NCBI GenBank assembly: GCA_045807125.1
Contig: JBJMHZ010000023.1
Span: forward strand, 1-64,000
Length of the DNA: 64,000 bases
Reading direction: 5' to 3'
Origin: JBJMHZ01 sp045807125
Lineage (GTDB): Bacteria; Actinomycetota; Actinomycetes; JAWWOL01
Shown here: positions 8,642-18,500 of the stretch, in pieces
How the letters are laid out: each line of letters begins with the position of its first letter
Position numbering within the stretch: position 1 is the stretch's first letter
The notes under the pieces: generated by a model
Databases searched by the model: none
What the model was told of the DNA's origin: nothing
What the model saw: only the letters and a program-made list of their open reading frames with translations
Translations under genes and position numbers: made by a program

Positions 8642-8735
8642 CTGACGCCTCCCGGGCAGTGGCTGCTTGCGTGGACCGTGCTTCTCGGATCGCCTGGCAG
8701 GTAAATTCATTGCTTGATGAGTATGATGAGCCCTC
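8642..8735. promoter_or_regulatory. Divergent promoter region, nucleotidyltransferase / thioesterase
   Basis: 94 bp separates two divergent starts. An AT-rich block at 8701-8727 stands out. It contains TATGAT at 8722-8727, a possible -10 for the plus-strand thioesterase but very close to its ATG at 8736, and GTAAATTCAT, which could serve the minus strand. TGATGAG is repeated at 8715 and 8724. The promoter assignments are tentative. Confidence 0.3.
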
Positions 8736-9458
8736 ATGACTACGCCGCACCGGTCGTCGGCGCTCGTTCCCTGGAGCGCCGGAGCAGGGGACGGCACGGC
8801 GCTCGTGTGCATCCCGTGGGCCGGCGCCGGCGCGACCCCGTTCCGCGCGTGGGCGCCGGTGATCGGCGACGTGGCCACCGTGCACGGCGTCCGGCTCGCC
8901 GGCCGCGAGAGCCGGCAGACCGAGCCGCTGCCGACCGCCCTCGACCAGGTCGTCGCCGAGCTGGTCCGGGACCTGGTCGTGCTGGGCCCGCCCCGCGTCG
9001 CGCTGTTCGGCCAGTGCTCCGGCGCCATCCTCGCCTTCGAAGTGGCGAGGGCGCTGCACCGGTCCGGAGGCCCCCGGCTCGTCCACCTGCTCGTCGCGTC
9101 GCAGCTCCCGCCGAGCGCCGTCGCGGCCGCCCGTACCGAGCCGGACGAGGGCCTCCCGCGATACGTCTCCGAGGACCTGCGCGAGGAGCCCGAGCTCCTC
9201 GAGGTGCTGCTCCCGATCCTCGCTGCGGACATGAGCGTGGTCGCGGGCTACGCCTACGCGCCGGACGGGCCCCTCGACGTACCGCTCACCGTGCTGTACG
9301 GCGGGCGCGACGAGCTGCTCGACCGCGCCGAGGTCGACGGGTGGCGCCGGGAGACCACCGGCACGACCGACTTCCGGGAGATCCCGGCCGCGGATCACCT
9401 GTTCGGCGGCGCCGCCTGGCTCGAGCTTGCGAAGGCGGTCCGCGCCGCACTCGCCTGA
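8736..9458 (+). CDS. Type II thioesterase with Cys in the nucleophile position
   Basis: A 240-residue alpha/beta hydrolase of the type II (editing) thioesterase family, which removes wrongly loaded acyl groups from carrier proteins. It opens with the family's CIPWAGAGATPFRAWAP. The nucleophile elbow, normally GHSMG, reads GQCSG (residues 92-96), so Cys94 replaces the catalytic Ser. Asp192 (GGRDEL) and His221 (ADHLFGG) complete a plausible triad. It is the only plus-strand gene at this end and converges on the minus arm with a 22-bp gap. Cys-type thioesterases can form longer-lived acyl intermediates, so acyl transfer or cyclisation is possible as well as editing. Confidence 0.85.
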   Translation: MTTPHRSSALVPWSAGAGDGTALVCIPWAGAGATPFRAWAPVIGDVATVHGVRLAGRESRQTEPLPTALDQVVAELVRDLVVLGPPRVALFGQCSGAILAFEVARALHRSGGPRLVHLLVASQLPPSAVAAARTEPDEGLPRYVSEDLREEPELLEVLLPILAADMSVVAGYAYAPDGPLDVPLTVLYGGRDELLDRAEVDGWRRETTGTTDFREIPAADHLFGGAAWLELAKAVRAALA

Positions 9459-9480
9459 GCGCCCTCCTGTCACGGTCGAC

Positions 9481-9741
9481 TCACGCACCCTCGAGGAACG
9501 CCACGAGCTGTGCGACGGTCGGGTGGGCGAAGACGTGGACGACCCGGATCCGCGGCCACCGTCGGCGCAGGATGCGCACCACCTCCACCACCGTGGCCGA
9601 GCTCGCGCCCAGGTCGAAGAAGCCCTCGTCGGCGTCGACGGTCGCCAGGCCAAGCGCTGCTGCCCACACCGCCTTGACCGCCTCGACCGGAGTCCCGTCC
9701 AGGTCGACCTCGGCCCCTGGGGCGCTCTCGCGCTCAGTCAT
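9481..9741 (-). CDS. Discrete acyl/peptidyl carrier protein
   Basis: An 86-residue carrier protein with FFDLGASSATVVEVV, whose Ser is the predicted phosphopantetheine site, and a C-terminal FAHPTVAQLVAFL typical of these domains. Its ATG overlaps the end of the luciferase-like oxidoreductase gene by eight bases, so it is the last gene of the minus arm. It may hold an amino acid or acyl group for the neighbouring oxidoreductase or an A domain acting in trans. The partner cannot be read from sequence. Confidence 0.85.
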   Translation of the reverse strand: MTERESAPGAEVDLDGTPVEAVKAVWAAALGLATVDADEGFFDLGASSATVVEVVRILRRRWPRIRVVHVFAHPTVAQLVAFLEGA

Positions 9742-10708
9742 CCATGGCCTCGCGCAGCGTCGTGCCCACCAGGCGGAGGTGCTCGAGATCGCTCGGGTCG
9801 AGGACGGTGACGATCATGCCGTCGACCCCGGCCGCGCGGTACGCCGCGACCTGGCGCCGCACCTCGTCGCGGGTGCCGCACAGGACGAGGCCGCGGGCGG
9901 CGCTCGGTGCCAGGCCGAGCAGCGTGCCCAGCCGTTCCAGCGCCTCCTGGAGCTGCCGCTCCGAGCCGGTGACGATCGCCGTGCCCAGCCACGTCCTGCT
10001 GATCTCACGGCTGTCGCGGCCGGCGGCCGCGCAGGCCCTCTCGAGCACCTCGATCTTGTGCCGCACGGTGGCCGGTCCACCGAAGAAGTTGCAGGCGTCG
10101 CCCAGGCGCGCCACCAGAGGGATCAGCACGCGCTCGCCGCCACCGCCGATGAGGATCGGCGGACCGTCGGAGCTGACCGGGCCCGGCACGTTGAGCGGCT
10201 CGTCCACTCGGTAGTACGTGCCGGTGAATCGCGGTGCGCGCTCGGTGAGCATGGCGCGACAGACCTGGACCGCTTCGGCCAGTCGGGCAAGGCGCTCCCG
10301 GGCCGGTGGGAAGTCGATGCCGTAGGCCCGGCACTCCTCCTCGTGCCAGCCGGCGCCGATGCCGAGGATCGCCCGCCCACCGCTGATGATGTCGATGGTG
10401 GTCACCATCTTCGCCAGCAGCGCGGGGTTGCGGAAGCCGCAGGCCGAGACGAGCACCCCGAGGCGCGCGGACGAGGTGACCGCCGCCAGTGCGGCGAGCG
10501 TCGTGTACGCCTCCAGGATCGGTTCCTCGCGGTCGCCGACCGAGGCGATCTGATGGACGTGGTCCATCGTCCAGAGGCTGTCGAAGCCGGACGCCTCCGC
10601 GGCATGAGCGATGTCAACGACGTGCCCGAAGAGCTTGCTGTCCATGACGCCGGGGAACGAGTAGCCGGCGAGCTGGAGGCCGACTCGAGTGATCGGTGAG
10701 CGGCTCAC
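9734..10708 (-). CDS. Luciferase-like (probably F420-dependent) oxidoreductase
   Basis: A 324-residue TIM-barrel protein of the luciferase-like monooxygenase family. It shows the N-terminal HVVDIAHAAEASGFDSLWTMDHV, central GRAILGIGAGWHEEECRAYGIDFPP and PPILIGGGGERVLIPLVAR of the actinobacterial F420-dependent subgroup. It would use reduced F420 (or FMN) to reduce or oxygenate a pathway intermediate. The GTG start forms a GTGA overlap with the pqqD-like stop, and the downstream ACP overlaps its own end, which suggests that it acts on a carrier-bound substrate. The substrate is unknown. Confidence 0.85.
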   Translation of the reverse strand: MSRSPITRVGLQLAGYSFPGVMDSKLFGHVVDIAHAAEASGFDSLWTMDHVHQIASVGDREEPILEAYTTLAALAAVTSSARLGVLVSACGFRNPALLAKMVTTIDIISGGRAILGIGAGWHEEECRAYGIDFPPARERLARLAEAVQVCRAMLTERAPRFTGTYYRVDEPLNVPGPVSSDGPPILIGGGGERVLIPLVARLGDACNFFGGPATVRHKIEVLERACAAAGRDSREISRTWLGTAIVTGSERQLQEALERLGTLLGLAPSAARGLVLCGTRDEVRRQVAAYRAAGVDGMIVTVLDPSDLEHLRLVGTTLREAMDD

Positions 10709-11106
10709 CCGGCGACCGCCGCCTCGAGCGCCGCGGCGTCGGCGGGCGTCACGACCTCGACGAGACCACGCTCGAGCATCCGGTCGCAGAGATCCATCAC
10801 CGGCTCGCGGACCTCGGCGGCGGGCAGGCGCACCTGCTCGGCGACGTCGACGACGACCTGCGCGATGCTGCGGCGTCCGTCGATGAGCAGCCACACCACC
10901 CGCGCGTCGCGGTCGAGCACGTAGCGGCCGATGAGGGTCTCGAGCAGCACGCCCCCTTCGGGGCGCTCGGACAGCTCGACCACCTGATCGGTCAGGCGCG
11001 CGGTCACGTCGAACCGGCGGACGAGCACGGTGTCGTCAGTGAGCGCTGCATCGTCGTTGCGAGCGGCGTTGTCGTTGCGAGCGGCGTTGTCATTGTGGGT
11101 GGGCAT
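10705..11106 (-). CDS. PqqD-like (RRE-type) protein with N-terminal NDNAAR repeats
   Basis: A 133-residue protein. After a repetitive N-terminus (NDNAAR, NDNAAR, NDDAAL at residues 5-22), the body has the PqqD pattern: GRYVLDRDARVVWLLIDGRRSIAQVVVDVA followed by a winged-helix tail. PqqD-like proteins usually bind a leader peptide for modifying enzymes, and some occur with HprK-related kinases. Two HprK-like kinases are encoded in this cluster. No RiPP precursor, radical SAM enzyme or leader peptidase is nearby. It overlaps the PKS gene by 17 bp at its start and the oxidoreductase gene by GTGA at its end. Confidence 0.7.
   Translation of the reverse strand: MPTHNDNAARNDNAARNDDAALTDDTVLVRRFDVTARLTDQVVELSERPEGGVLLETLIGRYVLDRDARVVWLLIDGRRSIAQVVVDVAEQVRLPAAEVREPVMDLCDRMLERGLVEVVTPADAAALEAAVAG
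11041..11094 (-). repeat. Three 18-bp in-frame repeats encoding NDNAAR-like units
   Basis: Two near-identical 18-bp units and a third diverged one encode residues 5-22 of the PqqD-like protein. The repeats stay in frame and lengthen the flexible N-terminus. This kind of tract expands and contracts readily between strains. Confidence 0.85.
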
Positions 11107-13489
11107 CGAGGTTGCCTTCCTTGGCGACGGCCTGTTCGACGAAGGTCGCTGTGGCAGCGATCGTGGGTGCGATGAACGGCAGGTCGACCGGCAGATCGAG
11201 CCCGAGCCCCTCGTTCAGGCGGGCACCGATCTCGACGGCGTACAGCGAGTCGCCGGCAAGGTCGTTCATGAAGTGCGCGTCGTGCGCGATGCGCTCGACG
11301 CCGAGCACCTCGCGCCAGACCTTCTCGACGTAGTCGACGATGCTCGCCGCCTCGACGCGCGGTGACGCGGGTCGGTCGCCGCTCGGGCGCGGCTGCGGCT
11401 CGAGTCGATCGAGCCAGAACCGCCGGCGCGCGAACGGATAGGTCGGCAACGGCACGCGACCGCGCGGCTCGTCGCCGTAATAGGCAGCCCAGTCGACCGC
11501 TATCCCTGACCGCCACGCCGCGGCCGTCACGTCGGCCAGGTCGAACGACGGGCCGACCACGATCTGGTCGGCGCCGGTGCGCACGGGACCGACATCGCTG
11601 CTGACCTCGCTGCCGGCGGTGCAGGCCTCGAGAGCCGCCGCCAGGGATGCGATGTCGGCGCCGCTCGTCAGCCACCGCGCGGCCGGCTGCGCCCAGCCCG
11701 GCGCATCCACCCTGGCGAAGGTCAGGCCCAGGCGAAGCAGGATCCGGGCGACGCCGAGCGCGGCGAGCGCCCCGGCTCGTTCCGGCGCGAGGCCATCGAG
11801 CCCGGCATGCCCGGTCAGCTCGGCGATCGCGGGCCGCAGCAGCGGCTCGGTGGCGAGCAGCCGCTCCCCCATCTCGGCCAGCTCGTGCGGCGCTCCGCGG
11901 ATCGTGAGCGACCATCGCGCGGTGGACCGGCCACGCTCGCCCGGCGCGCGCAGCAGCGCGACCGCCTCCACATGCCCGGTGACGACCGCGGCCCAGCGGC
12001 GGGCGAAGCGGGCGCGCCCGACTGCGAGCGTGTAGCCGATGTCGGCCAGGGAGGCGGCGTCGGTGGCGGCCATCGCTTCGAGCCGACCGGCGAGCCGCTC
12101 CCGCAGCTGGTCCAGCTCGTCGTCGCTGCGCGCGGACAGCGCGAGGACCTGGCGCGAGCGCCTGGCCGGTGCGGCCGGCACGGGCGGTGCCGACTCGAGA
12201 ACCACGTGGGCGTTGGACCCGCCGAGGCCGAACGAGCTGACGCCGGCGATGCGCGGTCCTTCGGCGTCCCAGCGCGTGGTCTCGGCGGTGATGACGAACG
12301 GGCCGGAGGCGAGGTCGATCTCCGGGTTGGGCGCGCGGAAGTGCAGCGTCCCCGGGACGGTGGCCCGCTCGACGGCCAGCACGGCCTTGACCAGGCCGGC
12401 GACGCCGGCGGCGGCGTCGGTGTGCCCGATGTTGGGCTTCACCGCACCCAGCGCGAGGCTGCGCGCAGGTCGGCCCCCGGTCGCGAAGACGCGTTGCAGC
12501 GCTTCGAACTCGACCGGGTCGCCGATCGCGGTTCCGGTGCCGTGTGCCTCGACGTAGCCGACCTGATCGGGCGCGAGGGCCGCCCTCGCGAGGGCCGCGC
12601 GGATGACCGCCTCCTGGCCGGCGACGTTCGGCACGGTGAACCCGGCACGCGACGCCCCGTCGTTGTTGACCGCCCAGCCGCGGATCACGGCCCGCCGGCA
12701 GTCCCGATCGGCCCGGGCGTCGGCAGCCCGCTTGAGCACGACGATCCCCGCACCGGAGCCGGGCACCGTGCCGGAGGCATCGGCGTCGAAGGCGCGGCAC
12801 CGGCCGTCCGCCGAGAGGATCCCACCGTCGGCGTGGACGTAACCGTTGACGTCGGGCATCAGCAGGCTCACGCCACCGGCGAGAGCGATGTCGCAGTCGC
12901 CGGCCGCCAGCGACGAGCACGCGAGCGCCACCGCACTGAGCGCCGTGGCGCAGCCGGTCTGCACGGTGACGGTCGGACCGGTGAAGCCGAGCTTGAACGC
13001 GAGGCGCGGCGCGAGGAAGTCCTTCTCGTTCGCCAACGTGACCCGGATCTCGCCCCACCGCCCGGCGCGGGCTTCGTGCGGGGCCACCAGCTCGCGGAAG
13101 TAATGATTCTCGCCGCAGCCGACGAACGCACCGACGACGGCGTCGCGCTCCCCGGCGTAACCGGCGTCCTCCAGCGCCTCGGCCGCCACCTCCAGAAGCA
13201 CCCGCTGCTGCGGGTCCATGGTGACGGCCTCCGCCGGAGAGATGCGGAAGTAGTCGGCGTCGAACCACTCGATGTCGCTGACCTTCGCGACCGCGCGCAC
13301 GTACCGGCCGTCCGCGCGGCCCTCCGGCGAAGCGGCAGCGGGCTCCTCGGCATCGTCTCGCGCCGGTCTGATCACCGACTCGACGCCGTTGACGAGGTTG
13401 CTCCAGTACTGCTCGACGTCGCGAGCTCCTGGGAACCGCACCGCCATGCCGATCACGGCGATGGAACATGCGTGGAGTGGCGTTGGCAC
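11090..13489 (-). CDS. Type I PKS module: KS - degenerate AT - ACP
   Basis: A 799-residue single module. The KS (residues ~8-430) has the full catalytic set: Cys180 in QTGCATAL, His316 in EAHGTGT and His356 in KPNIGH. The region where an acyltransferase belongs (~450-660) is a shrunken remnant. At the nucleophile elbow, GHSxG is replaced by DAPGWAQ (595-601), so it cannot act as an AT. The post-AT linker (LPTYPFARRRFW) and an ACP with Ser748 in LAGDSLYAVEIG follow. It should perform one decarboxylative extension with an extender supplied in trans. I chose GTG 13489 because CAGGAGG lies four bases upstream; GTG/ATG-type starts up to 13561 are in frame. Confidence 0.85.
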   Translation of the reverse strand: MPTPLHACSIAVIGMAVRFPGARDVEQYWSNLVNGVESVIRPARDDAEEPAAASPEGRADGRYVRAVAKVSDIEWFDADYFRISPAEAVTMDPQQRVLLEVAAEALEDAGYAGERDAVVGAFVGCGENHYFRELVAPHEARAGRWGEIRVTLANEKDFLAPRLAFKLGFTGPTVTVQTGCATALSAVALACSSLAAGDCDIALAGGVSLLMPDVNGYVHADGGILSADGRCRAFDADASGTVPGSGAGIVVLKRAADARADRDCRRAVIRGWAVNNDGASRAGFTVPNVAGQEAVIRAALARAALAPDQVGYVEAHGTGTAIGDPVEFEALQRVFATGGRPARSLALGAVKPNIGHTDAAAGVAGLVKAVLAVERATVPGTLHFRAPNPEIDLASGPFVITAETTRWDAEGPRIAGVSSFGLGGSNAHVVLESAPPVPAAPARRSRQVLALSARSDDELDQLRERLAGRLEAMAATDAASLADIGYTLAVGRARFARRWAAVVTGHVEAVALLRAPGERGRSTARWSLTIRGAPHELAEMGERLLATEPLLRPAIAELTGHAGLDGLAPERAGALAALGVARILLRLGLTFARVDAPGWAQPAARWLTSGADIASLAAALEACTAGSEVSSDVGPVRTGADQIVVGPSFDLADVTAAAWRSGIAVDWAAYYGDEPRGRVPLPTYPFARRRFWLDRLEPQPRPSGDRPASPRVEAASIVDYVEKVWREVLGVERIAHDAHFMNDLAGDSLYAVEIGARLNEGLGLDLPVDLPFIAPTIAATATFVEQAVAKEGNLDAHPQ

Positions 13490-13493
13490 AGGG

Positions 13494-13500
13494 CCTCCTG
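13494..13500 (-). promoter_or_regulatory. Ribosome binding site deciding the KS-AT-ACP start
   Basis: CAGGAGG on the minus strand, four bases before GTG 13489, is the strongest Shine-Dalgarno sequence near this start. It supports the shorter reading with a 58-bp spacer after the upstream NRPS gene. Confidence 0.7.
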
Positions 13501-13547
13501 ACGCAACAGCCGGCCGGCGCGAGAGCGTGGTCGGGTCGCGAGAGGGC

Positions 13548-15407
13548 TCAGGTCCGGTCATCGACCACGCTCGCTCGACGTGCCGTTCCGGCGCGCACCC
13601 GCTCGACGAAGTCGGCCAGCACCGGCGCTTGGAACAACGCCCGTACGCTCACGTCCGCCCCCAGCTCCTTGCGGGTACGGCCGACGACCTTCATCACCAG
13701 CAGCGAGTGCCCGCCCAGCGAGAAGAAGTCGTCATTGGGCGCGACGGCAGGAACGCCGAGCTCGTCGGCCCAGATGCGCGCCACGGCGACGTGCAGCGGA
13801 TCGCCGAGCTGACCGGGCGCACGGTTCGCGCCCGCCCGCTCCGGCGCGGTGCGCGCGGTCGTGAGCAGCGCCCGGCGGTCGACCTTGCCGTTGGCGGTCA
13901 AGGGCATCTGGTCCAGGATCCGCAGCTCGCCCGGAACCATGTGGTCAGGCATCCGATCGGCGAGGAACGCCCGAAGCTCCTCCGGGCTGGTGCCACGGAC
14001 CCGGACGGTCGCCCACGCGAGCAGCCGCGAGCCGACGGAGTCGCCGGTGTCCGTCATGACGCAGGCGTCAAGCACGTCGGGGTGCGACTTGAGGGCGGCG
14101 CCCACTTCCCCGAGCTCGATGCGGTAGCCCCGTACCTTCACCTGATCGTCGCGCCGGCCGACGTAGAACAGGTCTCCGGCGGCGTTCGTTCGGGCCAGGT
14201 CGCCGCTGGCATAGGTGCGCCTGCGGTCGCCAGGACCCCAACTGGCCATGCGGAACGCGCGCGCGGTGGCATCGTCGTCGCCCATGTAGCCGCGGGCCAG
14301 TCCCGGGCCCGAGACCCAGATCTCGCCCACCGCGCCCACGGGGACCGGTGCGCCGTCCTCGTCCCGCAGCGACACCGCCAGGTCGGGCAGCGGCACGCCT
14401 ATGGGGCTTCCCCCGTCGGCCGTCACGTCGGTCGCCCTGATGCGGCGATGCGTGACATGGACCGTCGTCTCGGTGATGCCGTACATGTTGACGATGCGGG
14501 GACGCTCGTCGCCCCGGCGAGCGAACCATCCGCCGAGCATGGCTGGGTCGAGCCGCTCGCCACCGAGGACGACCAGCCGCAGGTGGTCGAGACGGGCGGG
14601 TCGCTGCTCGTCGGCGCTGACCAGCGCCGCGAGGGCAGCCGGCGTCTGGCTCAGTACCGTGACGGCCTCTCGGTCGACGATGCCGAGCAGCTCGTCGGGC
14701 GCGCGCGCCTGGTCGCCGTCGACGACGACCAGCCGGCCGCCGAACAGGAGGGCCCCCCACATCTCCCATACCGAGAAGTCGAAGGCACAGGAGTGCAGCA
14801 TCGTCCACACGTCGTCGGCGCCGAAGCCGTAGATGTCGGACGTCACCGACATCAGCCGCGTGACGTTGCCATGCGTCACCTGCACGCCCTTGGGCGTGCC
14901 GGTCGAACCTGATGTGAACATCACGTAGGCGAGCTCGTCCTGGGCGACGTCGATGCTCGTCGGGAGCGGGCCCCGGTCGTACGCCGTTCCGGCGAGGACG
15001 AGCGTCCCGGCGCACGTCCTCGTTCGATCGGCCAGTCCTTCGTCGGTGACGACGACGTCGGCGCCGACCCGCCGGATCAGACCGGCGAGGCGCGCGTCGG
15101 GGTACTCAGGGTCGAGCGGCACGTACGCGGCGCCCGCCATGAGCACGCCGAGGATGGCCGGCACGGCGAGGCGACGCGGGACGAGCACGGGCACGAGCTG
15201 GCCCGGGCGCACGCCGGCCGCTGTCAAGCGCCCGGCGATGCGCCCGCCCCACTCATGCAGCTCCGCATAGGAGACCGCGATGCCACCGGTCACGAGCGCC
15301 GTAGCCTCGGGGCTCCTGGCCGCCTGGCGGGCGAACCATCCGTGCAGGGTGTCGGCAACGGCGGTCACCTCTTCGGCTTCCTCCGTGCCCCTGATCGCCT
15401 CAGGCAC
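13548..15407 (-). CDS. NRPS A-PCP didomain, threonine-like specificity
   Basis: A 619-residue initiation or loading-type protein with adenylation (residues ~15-520) and PCP (~535-605, Ser568 in LGGHSLLVMK). A-domain core motifs are clear: FTSGSTGTPKG, FDFSVWEMW, MYGITETTVH, SGDLAR and NGKVDR. Hand alignment to GrsA gives the pocket code D-F-W-S-V-G-M-V-H-(K), two positions off the classical threonine code DFWNIGMVHK. It therefore probably loads L-Thr or a close analogue. The GTG start has GAGGGG eight bases upstream. It has no C domain, so condensation must be supplied by a partner such as the adjacent A-PCP-C protein. Confidence 0.88.
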   Translation of the reverse strand: MPEAIRGTEEAEEVTAVADTLHGWFARQAARSPEATALVTGGIAVSYAELHEWGGRIAGRLTAAGVRPGQLVPVLVPRRLAVPAILGVLMAGAAYVPLDPEYPDARLAGLIRRVGADVVVTDEGLADRTRTCAGTLVLAGTAYDRGPLPTSIDVAQDELAYVMFTSGSTGTPKGVQVTHGNVTRLMSVTSDIYGFGADDVWTMLHSCAFDFSVWEMWGALLFGGRLVVVDGDQARAPDELLGIVDREAVTVLSQTPAALAALVSADEQRPARLDHLRLVVLGGERLDPAMLGGWFARRGDERPRIVNMYGITETTVHVTHRRIRATDVTADGGSPIGVPLPDLAVSLRDEDGAPVPVGAVGEIWVSGPGLARGYMGDDDATARAFRMASWGPGDRRRTYASGDLARTNAAGDLFYVGRRDDQVKVRGYRIELGEVGAALKSHPDVLDACVMTDTGDSVGSRLLAWATVRVRGTSPEELRAFLADRMPDHMVPGELRILDQMPLTANGKVDRRALLTTARTAPERAGANRAPGQLGDPLHVAVARIWADELGVPAVAPNDDFFSLGGHSLLVMKVVGRTRKELGADVSVRALFQAPVLADFVERVRAGTARRASVVDDRT

Positions 15408-15500
15408 CGTCGTTCCCCTCGCGACTCGAGCCTGGCCCGCCGGCGCGCCAGAGCGGTGGCGGCGGGTGCACCATGCGCATCGGTGCGGTACCTACCGCGC

Positions 15501-18500
15501 TCACGCGACAGCCGTGAACGCGTCGAGCATTGATTCCAGCTGCGCGCAGAAGCGCGCCACCTGGCCAAGCGGCACCGACGGCGGGAACTCGACCCGCCCT
15601 GCGAGCCCGCGGTCCGCGCAGTCGGTGAGCAGAACGGTCCACGGCCAGCGCGCTCCGAGCGGTCGTACCGGCAGGGACCGCACCGTGCAGCCGGGGACGG
15701 CCAGGGCGGTCGCCGGATCGCGGTCCCAAGCGATGACCAGCGGCGCGACGGCTCGCGAGTCGCGCAGCCCGAGCTCGGCCATCAACGAAGGGAACGGCAC
15801 CCGCGACATCGCCTGTGCCTCGACGATGACGTCGTGCGCGCGACGCAGGGCGACGTGCGGGGCCGGCTCATCGAACCCGCGACCGGGGCTCGGACCGAAC
15901 GGGACGGTGGTGAGGAAGTATCCCGCCGCGCTGGCATCGGCCGTCTCGTCCCGGTCGGCCACGGCGAGGGCGAACCTCCGCTGCGTGCCCGCCAGCCGGC
16001 ACAGCGGGTCAAGGACGGCGGCCAGCGCGACCGCGAACGTCGTCGTGCCGTTGCGCCGCGCGCAGTCGCGCACCCTGGACCACGCCCGGGGCCCGACCGC
16101 CAGATCGTGCACCTGGCAGGAGCCCTCGACCGGCCCGGTCGTCGGCTCGCCGCGAGGCAGCCAGGCGCGCACCCGCTCGGCCGCCACCCGCACGGCCAGC
16201 TTTCCCTCCGTGGAGTCGAGGTCGCGCCGTTGCCGGCGCGCGTAGTCGGCATGACCGCGCTCGACCGGAGGATCGGGTGCGCTGCCGGCGAGTGCCGCCG
16301 CGAGTTCCTCGAGGACGATCCTGGCGGTCCACGCGTCGACCACGAGGTGGTGCCAGACGAGCAGCAGCCGCACGGTGGCCGGTGCGGCGACGACCGCGGC
16401 GCGGACGAGCGGCCCCCGACCGAGATCGAACGCCGGGCGCTGCAGCGCGGCGAGCGCCTCGTGCCACGCGTCGTCGATCGACTCCCCGGCCGGCACCGGC
16501 CGCACCGTGACCGGCGCCGGTGCGCCGTCGGTGATGAAGCTCATGGTGCTTTCGTCGATGCGTCCGCGGAACACGGCATGCCGGTCGAGCACGCCTCTCA
16601 GCTCCCGGGCGACGCGCTCCGGATCCAGCGCGCCGCGCAGCTCCACGGCCAGTGACTCGTGCAGCGCGCCAGGGGACGCGCTCGTCATCTCCACGGCCAA
16701 CAGGCCCGCCTGGCCGGGGGTCAGCGGCGCCGCATCGGGCGCATCCGCTGCGTCGAGCGGTGGCGGGACGACCGGAAGGCCGGTCAGCCCGGCCGCCAGG
16801 TCGGCCAGCGTCAGCTCGGCGAGGACATGCGCGGCGGTGACGGCCCGGCCGGTGGCGCTGCGCAGCGCGGCCGACACCTGCGCCGCCTGGAGCGAGTCGC
16901 CGCCCAGCTCGGCGAACCCGAGGTCCAGGACCGATGCCGGCGGGAGGCCGAGCACCCTGCAGCAGGCGTCCTCGACGGCCCGTTCGAAGGCGTTCCGCGC
17001 CGGGCGGGCCGCCGGCCGGTCGTGCGGCTGCGGGAGCGAGGACCGGTCGAGCTTGCCGTCGCTCGTCATCGGTATCCGCTCCAGCGCGAAGAAGCGCCTG
17101 GGGATGGCCGGCGCAGCGAGCTCCTCGGCGAGTCGCGCCCTGATCTCGCTCCAGAGGTCGTCACCGGCACCGTCGGCCGCGGCGTCCGAGAGCACCACGA
17201 ACGCCGTCAGCATCGAGGGGCCACCCGGATGCGCCGGCCACGCCAGCACGGCGACGTCCGAGACGTCCGGAAGGCGACGGAGGGCCCCTTCGGTCTCCGC
17301 CGGCTCCACGCGCACGCCGTCGATCTTCAGCTGGTCGTCGATCCTGCCCAGGAACGTCAGCTCGCCGGCGGGGTCGGCCACCACGAGGTCGCCGGTCCGG
17401 TACATCAGGCCGTCGCCGTCGACGGCCGGCAGGAACCGCTCGGCGGTTCGTCGCGGATCCCGCAGGTAGCCGATCGCGAGCCCGCGACCGGCGACGAAGA
17501 GCTCGCCCGGCTCGCCGGGCTCGACCGGTGCGAGCCGCTCGTCGAGGACGAAGCCGCGATTGCCCTCGATGACCGTCCCGATCGGGGCTCGCCGCTGCGG
17601 CTCTGCGCATCGGTCGGGAACCGTCCACAACGTGGCGCACACCGTGGTCTCGGTCGGCCCGTAGCCGTTGATGACCACCACCCCGGGAAGGCGCGCGCGC
17701 AATTCGACGAGAAGGCCGACCGGGATCGGCTCGACGCCGGTCAGCAGCCGGCGCAGCGAAGGCGCCGGACCGCCGCGGATCAATCGATCGCGCAGCGCCG
17801 GGAGGAATTGCGGCGGCAGGTACGCCGAATCGATGCGCTGCTCGACGAGATAATCGATAGTGGCGTCCACGTCACGGCGGTGCGCCTCCGGGACGGGCAC
17901 GATGGCGCCGCCGCTGCGCAACGCGCTCCACATCTCGTACACGGAGACATCGAAACCGGGCGAGGTCCACCAGCCGTGCCGCTGCCCGGGCTCGAGCGGT
18001 GCGCGCCGCTGAAAGGCGGCCAGCAGATTATGCACTCCGCGCGCAGCGATCACGACGCCCTTGGGCACGCCGGTCGAGCCGGACGTGTAGACGACATATG
18101 CCGGGTCATTCTCGTCGGTACGCGGACGATGGCGCGCGAGATCCAGCGACTCGGCCTCGGCGGCCACGTCCGAAAGGTATTCGATCGCCAGCAGAGCGTC
18201 GTCATCGGCGCGCAGGACGACGGATGGACGGGCCGCCTGAATTATCTGCCGGCGCCGCTTCACCGGACCGTGCACGTCGATCGGCAGATATGCCGCGCCG
18301 ACCGCGAGAGCGGCCAGCGCGCTGATGACGAAGCGCGGCCCGACCGGCATCTCAACCGCGACGAGATCACCCGGCCCGACGTCTCGCGCGGCCAATCGGC
18401 TGGCCACCAGACCGGCCGCGGTGGCCAGTTGGCGGTAGTCGAGAACCGCCTCCGGGCTGACGAGCGCCGGACGGTCGAGATTGGCTCGGGCGACGTCCAC

